Origin: Corbicula japonica
Lineage: Eukaryota; Mollusca; Bivalvia; Venerida; Cyrenidae
Length of the DNA stretch: 64,000 nt
Direction: 5' to 3'
Assembly: GCA_038501625.1 (NCBI GenBank)
Contig: JAZAYU010000123.1
Span: 930,001-994,000 of the forward strand
Shown here piece by piece: positions 25,101-37,100 of this stretch (the first letter of the stretch is position 1; each line of letters begins with the position of its first letter). The position numbers and the translations under genes were made by a program. Below the pieces are notes generated by a model. The model made no database searches, was not told where the DNA came from, and worked only from the letters and a program-made list of their open reading frames with translations.

Positions 25101-28100
25101 TACATTACAATAATTGAAACTACTTCAGTAAGCATATCCATAGATTTAATGTAGCAAACTAGTGCGATGTATATTTGTCTTCCATATTAACAACTTTTAA
25201 ACTCGTATACTGTCTGTGTAAGTGCATTGTGTCATGTAACAAGAAACACGTACTAAGTGTTTACGTTACTTAATAAACTTAATGAGTTTGAATCTGAATC
25301 CTTAAACCCTGCCACCGTCGTACAAACAAAGTGGTACACATGCTATCATAAATGTAGTCGAGCATCTTGTATAAAACGTTTATAAGTCGTTAATGTTCTC
25401 GAGTTTGTTATAACTATATTATTTAAGTTAAAGGTGTAATTAGAGGTAATTATTGCATTGTTTGAGGTAAAGTTTAGTTCATCTGGCTTCAAGTTAAAAA
25501 CCTTAAAATTAAGCGCTTTTAATAAAGGGAGTGCCAGTATTAGTTTATATTTAGTGTTGTGTTTTGTGTTTTCATAACTAAGTACAAATTGTGTAATTCT
25601 TATTTTTCTTTTTAAAATTTATATTCATTAATAAATCACTCAGTCTGGTAAAACGTAACGCCAAATTATGATTGTTCATCGAATAAATAGCTAGCTGAAA
25701 ACAAAACGTTCAAAGCAATTGTATAATAAAATATTTACCGTTTCACAATAACATTCACCAGATGTGTTGTTACAAAAAAGTGAGTTGTCAACATTACACG
25801 TGCATGTACCTGAACAGTTCTTGCCATAATGCCAGTCGTCACAAACTGAAATGGATGAATACAAGTTTTTAGAGAAATAATTTTACTGTCTATAGAAATG
25901 TCACTGAGGTGCGGGCAACCGTCGTGAAAAGGAATACATTAAACAGCTATTCAAGTTGTGTTTCAAGTACATAAATTTTAACCTTTATTATAATAATTTA
26001 TGCATTTAAACTGTATTTAATAAAATCGTATTAGATTAGTTTTCAGTAATGTTTAAAAGTCGGTTTTGAAGAATATATAATTTGCAGGAAGTCATATGGG
26101 GTTTAAGTTCATATTGCTAAACAGGCCTTTATTGCACTAGTACTATTGCTTAAATTTGCATTAATACTTAATACTTTTAAGAACACTTTCAATCTACTAT
26201 GGACATTTATCAATTGCCTGTGATTACTACTTTAATGTAAGTGGTGTATGACATAAGTTCATTGACGTTGTGATTAACCTTACATCTAAAATCGAGAATG
26301 GTAAACATTTAAAAACTAACCGTCACAGGTTTTATTCGCAGACATTCTGTAACCGCTCTCGCATGCGCATGTGTAACTTCCAAAGTTATCCTGGCAAGTT
26401 GAATGATTGGGACAAATCGTCCTATTCTCACACTCGTTGATGTTCTCAGAACACGTGACACCAGAGTATCCAAGGTGACAGAAACACGACCCGTTCACGT
26501 GATCACATCGGTCTGTGTTAGATGTGTTGCATCGGCACTGTGACATGCATTTTTGACCGAACGTCCACTGATCACAAACTGAATGACATTTAGTTTTGAT
26601 TTAAGGAACTTTAAGAGACGATGGTCAGTATTTTAGATAAAGCAATTGCTTTAGTAAAAATATCACTAAAATAATTTTAATGTGTAGAGATGATCTGTAA
26701 CATTCTTTATCGGTACAACGTACGTGGATTTAAGCCTTATCATCTTCAATGTGTTTTTGACGGTGGCAGGGGTTAAAGAGTTTATGAAGGTTTATGGGAA
26801 AATATTTTCTTAAAAGAACCTAGAAGCTCGATTTGTTTCTTTTATCCCCGTCATCGTGTTCTTGCTGATTTTCCTCCAGGAGCTCTGGTCTCGATAAGAT
26901 CATTGAGTACCCGCCCTTTCGCTTTGCAATGCTATTAGATTCTTGTGTTTTATATGTTTGTGTGCTTTTGCATGCAACATTGTTGAGCCGACAAGTGGGT
27001 TGGAGTTGTTTCACCAAGACAACTTGTACTTGATTGTTGATATGAGAACCCGTTGGGGCAAATGTGAGATGGTGCACCCTAGAACCTAGTTTAAACCCCC
27101 AGTGGCAATTTGATGTGCCACCGACCGTTCCAAGGCGGTTACCCTCGGGTTCTCATTTTTGTTAATTGTTAGTGGTGTCTCTTTTGAAACTGATCATTTT
27201 ATTAACCATGCTCTCTCCCTCTCTTCTTCTTGACTGTGTTTGGGAGGCTGTTCTTTCTGAATGTGGCGATTCCTGATATGCATATTTCACCTTTTAAAAA
27301 AAAAACGGCGGAGAAAAGAAAATATTTTGTTATGTAACAGAAAGTTTGAAAGAAAACCTTCAATATTCACAATATTTTTTATCATAAGTTACTTATTTTA
27401 CCACTAACTACATTCTTCTGTCAAGGCTCTGCAATAATGTTTATTGTTAATCTGTCTTTATATAACTGAGCTGCATCATTCGAAAGTGTGTTTCTGGAAA
27501 GTTGTGACTTGATGTCTTAAAATGAAGTATTACGGTTCAGAAGACGCCATGGCTAATTATGAATTTTGAGAATACAAGACATATAGAAGTAATCTTTAAC
27601 ATCTTTATCTGATGTTTAGAGAAAACCTGAACTTATCAATTGTGTTCTTTCGAAAAATACCAAACATAAGTCGTATTACAAGTATCTAGATTTTTTATTT
27701 AGGTAATAGTGCAAAACGAACAAAATATAAGGAAAACAACTTGATAGATTTTCCTTTTAAGGCAATATTCACCGCTTCAACATTTTAAGGCAATACTCAC
27801 CTCGACAACTGCCCTGACTTTCTTTAAATCCGACATTGCAGAGACATTCGTACGAGCCCACAGTATTCACACATCTGGAATTGTTCTTTGTCTCGCAGAT
27901 AATCGAGGTAACATTACACTCATCAATGTCGAGTGAACAGTCTGAACCAGTCCATCCCTTAAATAATAGTTAATTATTTGCTAAATTATAAACATATACT
28001 CCAGGTCTGGGTGTGTGAAAAGGTTTTGTCCGACTTTTGTTTAATGTTAATTAAACGTTTTGGACAACACAATCCTTCCTAAATATTTGTGTTCGTGTTT

Positions 28101-31100
28101 GCAATGTTTATTACCAAATAACTGTCATAGAAAACTGGTATTGTCCTATAATTGCGACACACAAACTATATAACATAGGATATAAGGAACCTGGATATAT
28201 ATTAAGTTAAATGTTTCGGTTTTCTAGAAATATTTTTAAATGATAATTTAAACATCCAAACACATAAAACATGTACACAAACTTTAAATAATATATCAAT
28301 GGAATATTTTAGTCAATTTACATTTAATAATACACCGTTAAGAAAAAATGACAATAATAGCAAAAGAAGATATATTATGTAGAAAAAATGATTTTCTGTT
28401 TTACAATCCTGTAAGGCAGAACACGGATTTATTACCGGTTTGCAGAGGCAAGATCCATTGACATTGTTGCAATCCCGGGTATTTTCGACTTTGCACACGC
28501 ATGTAGAAAAGCAATCTTTACCAAAATTGCGGTCACCGCATTCTGAAAAATATCATGTAAAAAGCTATAAGTGAATTAAGAAACCAATAGGCTGAAATCG
28601 TAAATTATAATCGCGGAGTTAAATGGGATTCAGATTGCCGTTTCCTCAAACATTTACGCCTAATCGTAACTTTCGTCGTACGACGATTTTACGACAATTT
28701 AGGTGCGGGAAACGTAAGACATCATTCCGTCTTTTCTTAAGACATCTTATTTAAACGGCACCCTGGACTAAAAAGAACTTGTATTGGGCAATTAAAATAT
28801 GTAAATTATTACTTAATATCAGCAAAAGTAAGACATATTTTTGTCTTATCATAAGCTATCTTATTATAACGGCTTACGGATACTTAGCAAAGATATATGT
28901 TTTCTGTAACAAGATATTTAAACAAAATCAACTGTAGAATATGATAGTTAAAATTTTCGGAAGAAAAATATAACTTACCCTCGCATCGGGTACTAGATTT
29001 GAAAAAGCCATCGTTGCACACACACGCGTAAGCCCCTGGACTGTTGTTACAGTTAGAATTCACTGGACATGTTGATTTATTATTACATTCATCAATGTCC
29101 TCATTACATGAGACACCAGTCCATCCCGACTTGCACTTGCAGTTTCCTAACACTTTATCACATGAATCAGTGTTTGTACGATTACACGAACAGTCATATC
29201 TACAACCGGCACCGTATGTCCAAATCTCACATTCTAACAACAAGATAAAACAGAAATTAATTATTTATATATAGCCTGCTGAAAGAAGAAAATTACTGCT
29301 TCCACTTACATAGAGACGGACGTACACCTTAAACAAATTTTCTTTGTAGCATTTCTTAAAAGTCTCCAGTCAATTCCAAATAAAACGATAACACAGTTTT
29401 CGCTTGTTTATCGTAAGGTTTCGTTATACCAGTTTTCAACGCGTACATATATTGTTATAATAAGCCTTATTTCATAAGCATCGACATCTAACATTTTTAT
29501 CCAGATTGATAACAATATAGTTTTGTAATTGCATACACTCACCCAAAGTTCTAATTGGTCACTTTGTGTCCGTAATTTTTATGAGAAAGACATTGAATTC
29601 ACTCTTTATTTATGATCATCTGCCAACAACAGTCTTCAACTTATGCTTTAATCTTGTAATAATTGACTTTGAAACACTTTGACGAGAGTTATCTTTAATT
29701 TTGCTAAAAATGCATTTCTTTCAAAAAGGTCAAGCAAACAGAAATTTGTTCTTAATTTCTTGTTTTGTTTTAATAGGACCCCTCATGAGTAGAAAAAAAC
29801 ATAAAACCTGATTAATAACAACACATTTGTTTAAATAAACCTCTTTCAAAGTTTCCAATTTTAAAATTACCTCCCGTTCAACTACAGGCTGTTCTAATTT
29901 TGACGCTGCGGTGTTAGTAATGGTATTGGATTCATTAAAACAAGATTAAAATACATTAGATAATTGATTTCAAGACAAAACCAAGACAAAACAGTTCTTT
30001 TCACAATCTCTCTTCACGCAGGGAAAAAAAACGAAACTAGCATACATTTTAAACATGTACAATTAATGACCAATTAGAACATTGGTTGAGTGTATTTGCC
30101 ACGTGCTATGACATCCGGAAGGTACATGAATTTGTGTAATGTAAAATATATATCCTGTTTAGTAGGTGTAACAATTTAATGTACGCAACAACATTAATTG
30201 TTCAACGAATTTAAAAGCAATGTCATAAATACGTTACACAATATGTTACCTTGACATGTCGTCCTGTCATCCCTCAGGTAGTATCCAGAATAACAAGAAC
30301 AATTAAAGCCTCCGACAGTGTTTGTGCAGTTCTGAGAACAAGGACTTACAGTGTTCGTGCACTCGTCAATGTCTTAAACAAAGAGATAATATTTTTTGAT
30401 GGTGCCTCAAGTGAACCAGCATTCGTAATTGCATAATTATGTGACACAGAACTATAAACGATAACGTTTTGTCGATTTAAAAAAGAAAACATGGTTTAGG
30501 GCTACTGATTTCGTTGGACCAATTCCAGCAGGAGCAGCAAAGTCTGGGCGATATAATTGTCGGAAGTGAAGCGTAATCTTCCAGGTAAAAACATTGGAAT
30601 TGAGCTTTGTGTTCAATGCAGTTTTCAGTCCTCTGCAAATTACTATTAACAAACGCTTTCAGTTCAGCATTGCATTGCACACATTCAGATTTGGTAGGAA
30701 ACTGTAATCGCGGATCAAATTGATCCATATTTGATATTAATTTCATCGTCTCTATCATAATATGAGTGAGTTTCGCATAAATGTTGGTCTAAACAGATAA
30801 AAAGCAAAGTCAGTCATAATTCATTTACCAAGTTTACGTGCTTGTCAAGAACTACTGTCCTGTAATAAATGGGAACAATAAACATATACCTTGGCAACTG
30901 GACGTCATGTTAACAAAGCCCTTTACGCATGTACACACAGGTCCACTTGGTGTTCTAGAGCATGTTGTGTGGTTCCCACATACGCTTATCTCGGCTGGAG
31001 TACATTGATTCTCGGCTAACAATAAGAATATAAAAAAAGTATCGATACGAGCAAGCATTTGCATACATTAACGTTTCAACATATTTGCCATGTTTATATA

Positions 31101-34100
31101 AGGAATAAATTGACAGAAACATTTTTCGAATTAACTGCCGTAGAAACAAACACGGTTTTAAAATAGCCGACAGACGATATGGCAGCCAAACGAAAAACTA
31201 CAAGGTTCCTAAATGAAAACTTTAGGAACTGACTGCCCTATTTATATTCATTTTTATACGAGTTCTATTTAAACAGTGTCTTTGATACGGGGAATTTTAG
31301 TTCTGAGTTTGAGTGATTGATTTGAAAATGTTTTACGAATAATTGAACTGAGTCTGGCAAAAAAGACGTCTGCCGATCTTGACAGACAAGATAAAAACAA
31401 AAATCATTATAATATTTTACAACTTATTCTTACCTAAACACGATCTTCTGTCGGTAACGTTCAATCTGTATCCGTCTAGACAGGAACATCTGTAGCTTCC
31501 GATAGTGTTCTCACAGCGCTGAGCGCATCCATGACTACCCAAACACTCATTCACATCTGGAAACACATATAAACATAAAAGTCACTTGTAAACTCAACGT
31601 ACTAAGTATCTATCTCATAAATTAAGCAATAATTATTAGAAAGGGTTCTGTTTTTCGTTATTTGTTTGTGGTGTCTTATTTGAATTTGACATACTTATAA
31701 ACACACTGTCTTTTTCTCACTTCTTATTCGCTGTGTGAAGAGGCTGTGTTTTGTGAGTTTGGCGATTCCTGATATGCATTTTCATTTTTTGATATTAAAT
31801 GTAACAACACTAGCAAAAACGTTTATACAAATAAAGAAAAATATACTCGTAGATAAACATGTTACAGATTTTTTGTTAACGTTAATAGGCACAGCTGTAG
31901 AACTAACCTGTGCATGTTCCGTCCACACCTGTCAGAAAACCTAGGCGACATTCACATCTATAGCTCCCTTCAGTATTTACACATATCTGACTACATGTGT
32001 TCTTTGAGTGGTCGCTGCATTCGTCAATATCTATAGCAAGAAAAACTCAACATGATTATTACTGTAAACATTTTAATCAAAATTTGATTAATAAGTAAAC
32101 CCATATTATTACTTCTTGATGTGAAATGGCGTCACTTGACAATCAGACTGTCGACTTTGGCCCCAAAAGAATTCATGCATAATTTTGGTATGGAAAACAC
32201 TTAATATACTATATGATCTTGGTTAATTTCCTCAATTCAAATATCCAGTTTATGAACTCCCTTAAAACAAAAAACGAATTCTACCTTTACATGAGCCTGT
32301 ACTGTTAACAAATCCTAATTTGCAGGAGCACACTGCACTTCCAGGAGTATTAACACAAACAGTGTTAGCAGCGGTACAGTTCACGAGTCCAATGTCGCAC
32401 TCATTCAGATCTTTGTCACACTGGTTTCCAGCCCAGCCATTGTTACATACACAACCTGAAATAAATTAAAATAAAATCAATTACAAACTGCAAACCAGAC
32501 AACTACATGTAGACAAAATATGGTCTATGGCATTTTAAGATGGAAACATTCGTCTACTGATTCAGAGAGTCAGAAAGAGTTTGATTGATCAAATTGATCA
32601 AAGTAGGCAGAAAGCCCCTTTTTTGCTTTCAACCGATGAAATAACTCGTGTGCAATTTCAAAAGTGACCGTTAAATTACGTTTAGTACGTTCTCAATTTA
32701 AGTCTGAAATTTAGAAATGATTTGCAGATAGAAAAATTGAACTTTGAAAGCGACCGAACATAACAAATATCAAAGTGTTTCATTTTCAGTTTGATTGAAG
32801 TTTTCGTGTGCAGAAATTGCAAATTAATATGTTTTGTCCGCGCTGCTTAGCCCGAGTATAAAAAATAAAATAGCTGCGATGTTTGTGCGAAAGGTTTATG
32901 TATACCTTAAACAGTTTTACCTGTAGTTTTGTTGCAATATCCATTGAGGCAGATACACGTTTGAGAACAATTTACACCAAAGTGGTATTCGTCACATTCT
33001 GTAAAAAGTAAGTTTAATAAAACCCGTTTATATCATTTACTAAAAGTGGTATTGTTACATCAATAAAATGATAATGCAATTAATGTTTTCCATAACACAT
33101 CTTTTTATTATATTTGTATTGCAATAACAAACTATGTCAGCATTTAAAATCCGAGTTAAACCATTTGTTGGAATTTCTAAATGAAGTTAGCACTATGGTT
33201 AACAATGCGTTTATCTAACTGTCTATTTTTTTGAATTTCATTTGTAATATATATGTGATAAAGGCGGTGCCTGATAATTGTTCATGTGACATTTTAAGTT
33301 ATGCTGCTCCGCTCTTGTCTTCTTGCTTGGCGAAAGAAGCGCTTAATATGCAATGCAAAATCAATCTACAGAATACTTGAAACTCACTGAGGCAAGACCC
33401 AGAGGTAACACTTAACTCTTTGAATCTCGAAAATTGTTAATGAATGCAGTCGTGTGCAATTGTTCATATAAAATATCTGATTTTACAGATTAAGACTAGG
33501 AAAAAAACGAGATAAATTGACATGAGATGAATGTTTCACAAGCAATAAAACATCCCAATGAACACGGATGATCAATTTAGAACGCCGAATAAAAGATATT
33601 CTGCAAAAAGGAACACACATAACTACAATTATTCTCAAAATGTAGATACTGTTTTCAAATTGTGAACAACCTTTTAATATAATTAACGTCAATATAGGCA
33701 AAACATTTTTGCTCAATAATGTGAATAAAATAAGACACTGTACGTTTATTGTTTTGGAACAAGTACTCGTAACAAAAATATCCCTGAAACTTATAGTTTT
33801 TGCAGTTTTCAACATTTTTAATGATAAACATACAGTATAATATTAACGACATCATATTGTGTGAAACAACTTACCTGAGCAGGTACGTCCGTCATTTTCC
33901 AGTTTATTTCCGGGAGGACATTTACAGATGTATGATCCGTTAGTATTCTCACACTGTGCTGATAAGCTACACTGATTTTTGCTGGGATCTTCACACTCAT
34001 TAATATCTAAACATAGCATCAAAACAAAAGTCAACGAATTTTAAAAATGTAAACTATTTGGGACACTCCACGTGAAAAAGGTGTCTTCGTTCAAAGAATT

Positions 34101-37100
34101 GTGCCCAAGGGTATAAAACTGAGCATGGTAACCAGTCTCAAATCTCAAGCATCTGATTGGCTGAAATAGCGACCAGTCGCCATTTCAGCCAATCAGATGT
34201 TTGAGATTTGAGACTGGTTTCCTATCTCAGTTTTGTAACCTTTAGCCTTGAAGTCCGAAGATACCTGTTCTTGAGACTTACGCTATTTAGTAAATATTAT
34301 TCTTAAACAGGAATTTCACTGACATTTGAATCTCTCATTCGACAAACAAAAATATTTTGTTGTGCTTTAACTATTGAAATGTTCTATATATTTTCATGCG
34401 CAAATCAGATCATGTTGGTGTTAGGACGTATTAATTTAAATACTAAATAGTCTATGTAGTTGCAGTTAAGATTTTAAGAATATTGTCATTTATTGATCGA
34501 TTTCCATAGTAAAGCAAAATGAAACCTGAACAACTCTGATTGTCTGATCCCAAAGAGTAACCTCCGTAACATCTACATGACGCGGTGCTTCCTTCCAACA
34601 AACAATAGTGTGAACAGGTTAGATTTCTCTCATTCAAACATGGGTCCTTTTCTATAATTTATAAAATTGATAATTGAATTATTGTACATGTGCATACGTT
34701 ATCCAGCTAAATAACTTTATGTACATTGATTCATTTCAGTTAAGGAACAGTTATTTCAGACATTTCAAAGTAAAGTACTCCATTGATATAATTATAAAAG
34801 ATTTTTCTCTTTTCAAAAATAATAAATATATGTTTTTAATTATATGTCGAGATTCTAACGGACGAGCTTTGCCACACGAACGTTGCAGGTAGATTTCCCA
34901 TTATTCATAACTTACGTTTCTCGCATGTATGTCTATCATCATTTAGGTCATATCCAAAATAACATGAACAGCTGTATGTTCCTGGGTTATTGACGCACTT
35001 TTGTTGACATTTGTGTGTTCCCAAGTCACATTCGTCGATATCTGTGGTAAAAAATTAGAAAAACACGTTTTAACTATATAAGTCTATACACAATTTTATT
35101 AAATCCTTATAAAGTTACACCATTTTTAACAGCCTATTTTCAAAATAAAACGTTTCAAAACGAACATGAAGGATTGTTCAGAACTTACTTAGCTAACATG
35201 ATACTTATGTACACCGAGCAATTTTTCATATAACGTAAAAGGTTAAATATTGTCATTACCGACGAAGAGTTCTTGTGCACTCTTGGACTTGTGTTTTTCA
35301 ATTTTCATCATTATAATGATTTTTTTTAAGTTTCTACGCACAAAAGGCCTCAAACATTTTTCCTTGAAGTTTACAATGCAAATTTACCCTATCTATCTAA
35401 ATCAAATTTCGAACCTTTGCAGTGGGTTTTATTCACTTTCGTAAATCCCACGTTACAACCACAAGTAAACCCTCCAACAGTGTTCGAGCAGGTCTGACTG
35501 CAGTCATTTGACACCGGACTTGAGCATTCATCCACATCTGAAAGGGAAATACCGAAATACTATATTAAATTTTATGTTTGTCGATTTCAAATAAAAGAGC
35601 ATTTGATAAAACATGCTCTCTAGCTTTTGGCTGCGTAGGATGGATGTGTTTTCTGACGATGACGATTCCTGATATGCAGATTTTACCTTTTCCATAAAAC
35701 AAAAACAACATATTTTCTGACTTCTTGTGCTACTTAACACAACAACAACAACACAATCTCCGTTTGCCGTGGAAATAAATTGACAATGGTTCACGGTAAC
35801 ATGGCTTAACATTGTGTTGTGAAATAAAGTAATGCTTATTGTGGCATTATTGTCTTTATGTCCTTTAATAGTTTTATTTCTACTCGTTGTTATTCTATGA
35901 TTCCAGTGCCCAAGGTTATAAAACTGAGCATGGAAACCAGTCTCAAATCTCAAGCATCTGATTGGCTGAAATGGCGACTGGTCGCCATTTCAGCCAATCA
36001 GATGCTTGAGATTTGAGACTGGTTTCCAATCTCAGCTTTATAACCTTCAGCCCATGTTAGAGGGCATTATTTGCTTCAACTCCTTTATTTGTAGGTAAAT
36101 GTTAGTTAGATTAGTTGGGAGGTTGCGCGATTTAAAACAATTGTATACCCCTATGAGCTATATTTTCTGAACAAAAATAAAAAGTATCCACTTTTTATGC
36201 TTATATTCTCATTAACATATTTTCATTTAATCAGGTACGCTTTGAATGGTATTTAATTGGTTAATCTTAGTTGTTTTCAATTTCTATTGTTCATAAACAT
36301 AATCTTCCACACCAAGACCTAAGCAACGGCAAGTCGAATAACAATTAATAATGGATTACAAAACACTACATATTCCATTTACAGGGAGGTAATTGGAAAT
36401 GGTTGGACTTTCTAGCGTAGTTTGTCGAGGACTACTTGTTTTATTGATGAATGTTTTATGATTTTATTGATCGCAAGAGGTGAAAGATTGATTTAATTCA
36501 AACCAATGTGAATACTTCAAAGAATCACTGACTTTTTCCTGGAACTCTCATTACAGGTCCCTAAATTGGCTACCTGTGCAGAGTAGAGTTGAACAAATTA
36601 TGCTATGCCATGTTTTTAAAATTAATAAGAACTTGGCTCCAGAATATTTGAAACAGCTTTTTACTTCAGTAGCTTCTAGTCATAGGTATAAAACCAGGCT
36701 GAGTACAAAAGGAGGCTATTGTGTTCCCAAAGTTAAATCTTTTGGCTCTAAATCTTTCTGTTATATGGGATCCAAATTGTGGAACAAACTTTTGCCAGAG
36801 GTAACTGAAACCAATAAGTATTATGTTTTTAAAAAGGCTGTAAAAGAGGTTTTATTAAACATAAATAGTAAATATAAGTAACTTTGTCTGTGATATTGCC
36901 AACGATAGTGATTGAATTTACTGTGAGATACATGAAATGCAGTACATTTGTATTTATTACATAATTTTTCAATTTAGTCAATAACACAAGCCTCTCTGTG
37001 TCATGCCCCCATTTTGTTATACAGGACCACGATGGAAATAAGAATTACAGAAATGTAATCTTTTTCGTGTTATCCTGGGTTAGGAGGCATATCATGGGTA

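Noticed and set aside
26820..27077. Minus-strand 85-codon ORF
   Set aside because: Lies wholly inside the R1 repeat and has no conserved counterpart in other R1 copies.
33483..33855. Minus-strand hydrophobic open frames between EGF exons 5 and 6
   Set aside because: AT-rich intron sequence with no motif or splice context.
36576..36881. Plus-strand 101-codon ORF as a host gene
   Set aside because: Its sequence is the standard C-terminal tail of LINE Pol, followed by a short tandem tail, so it is a retrotransposon fragment.
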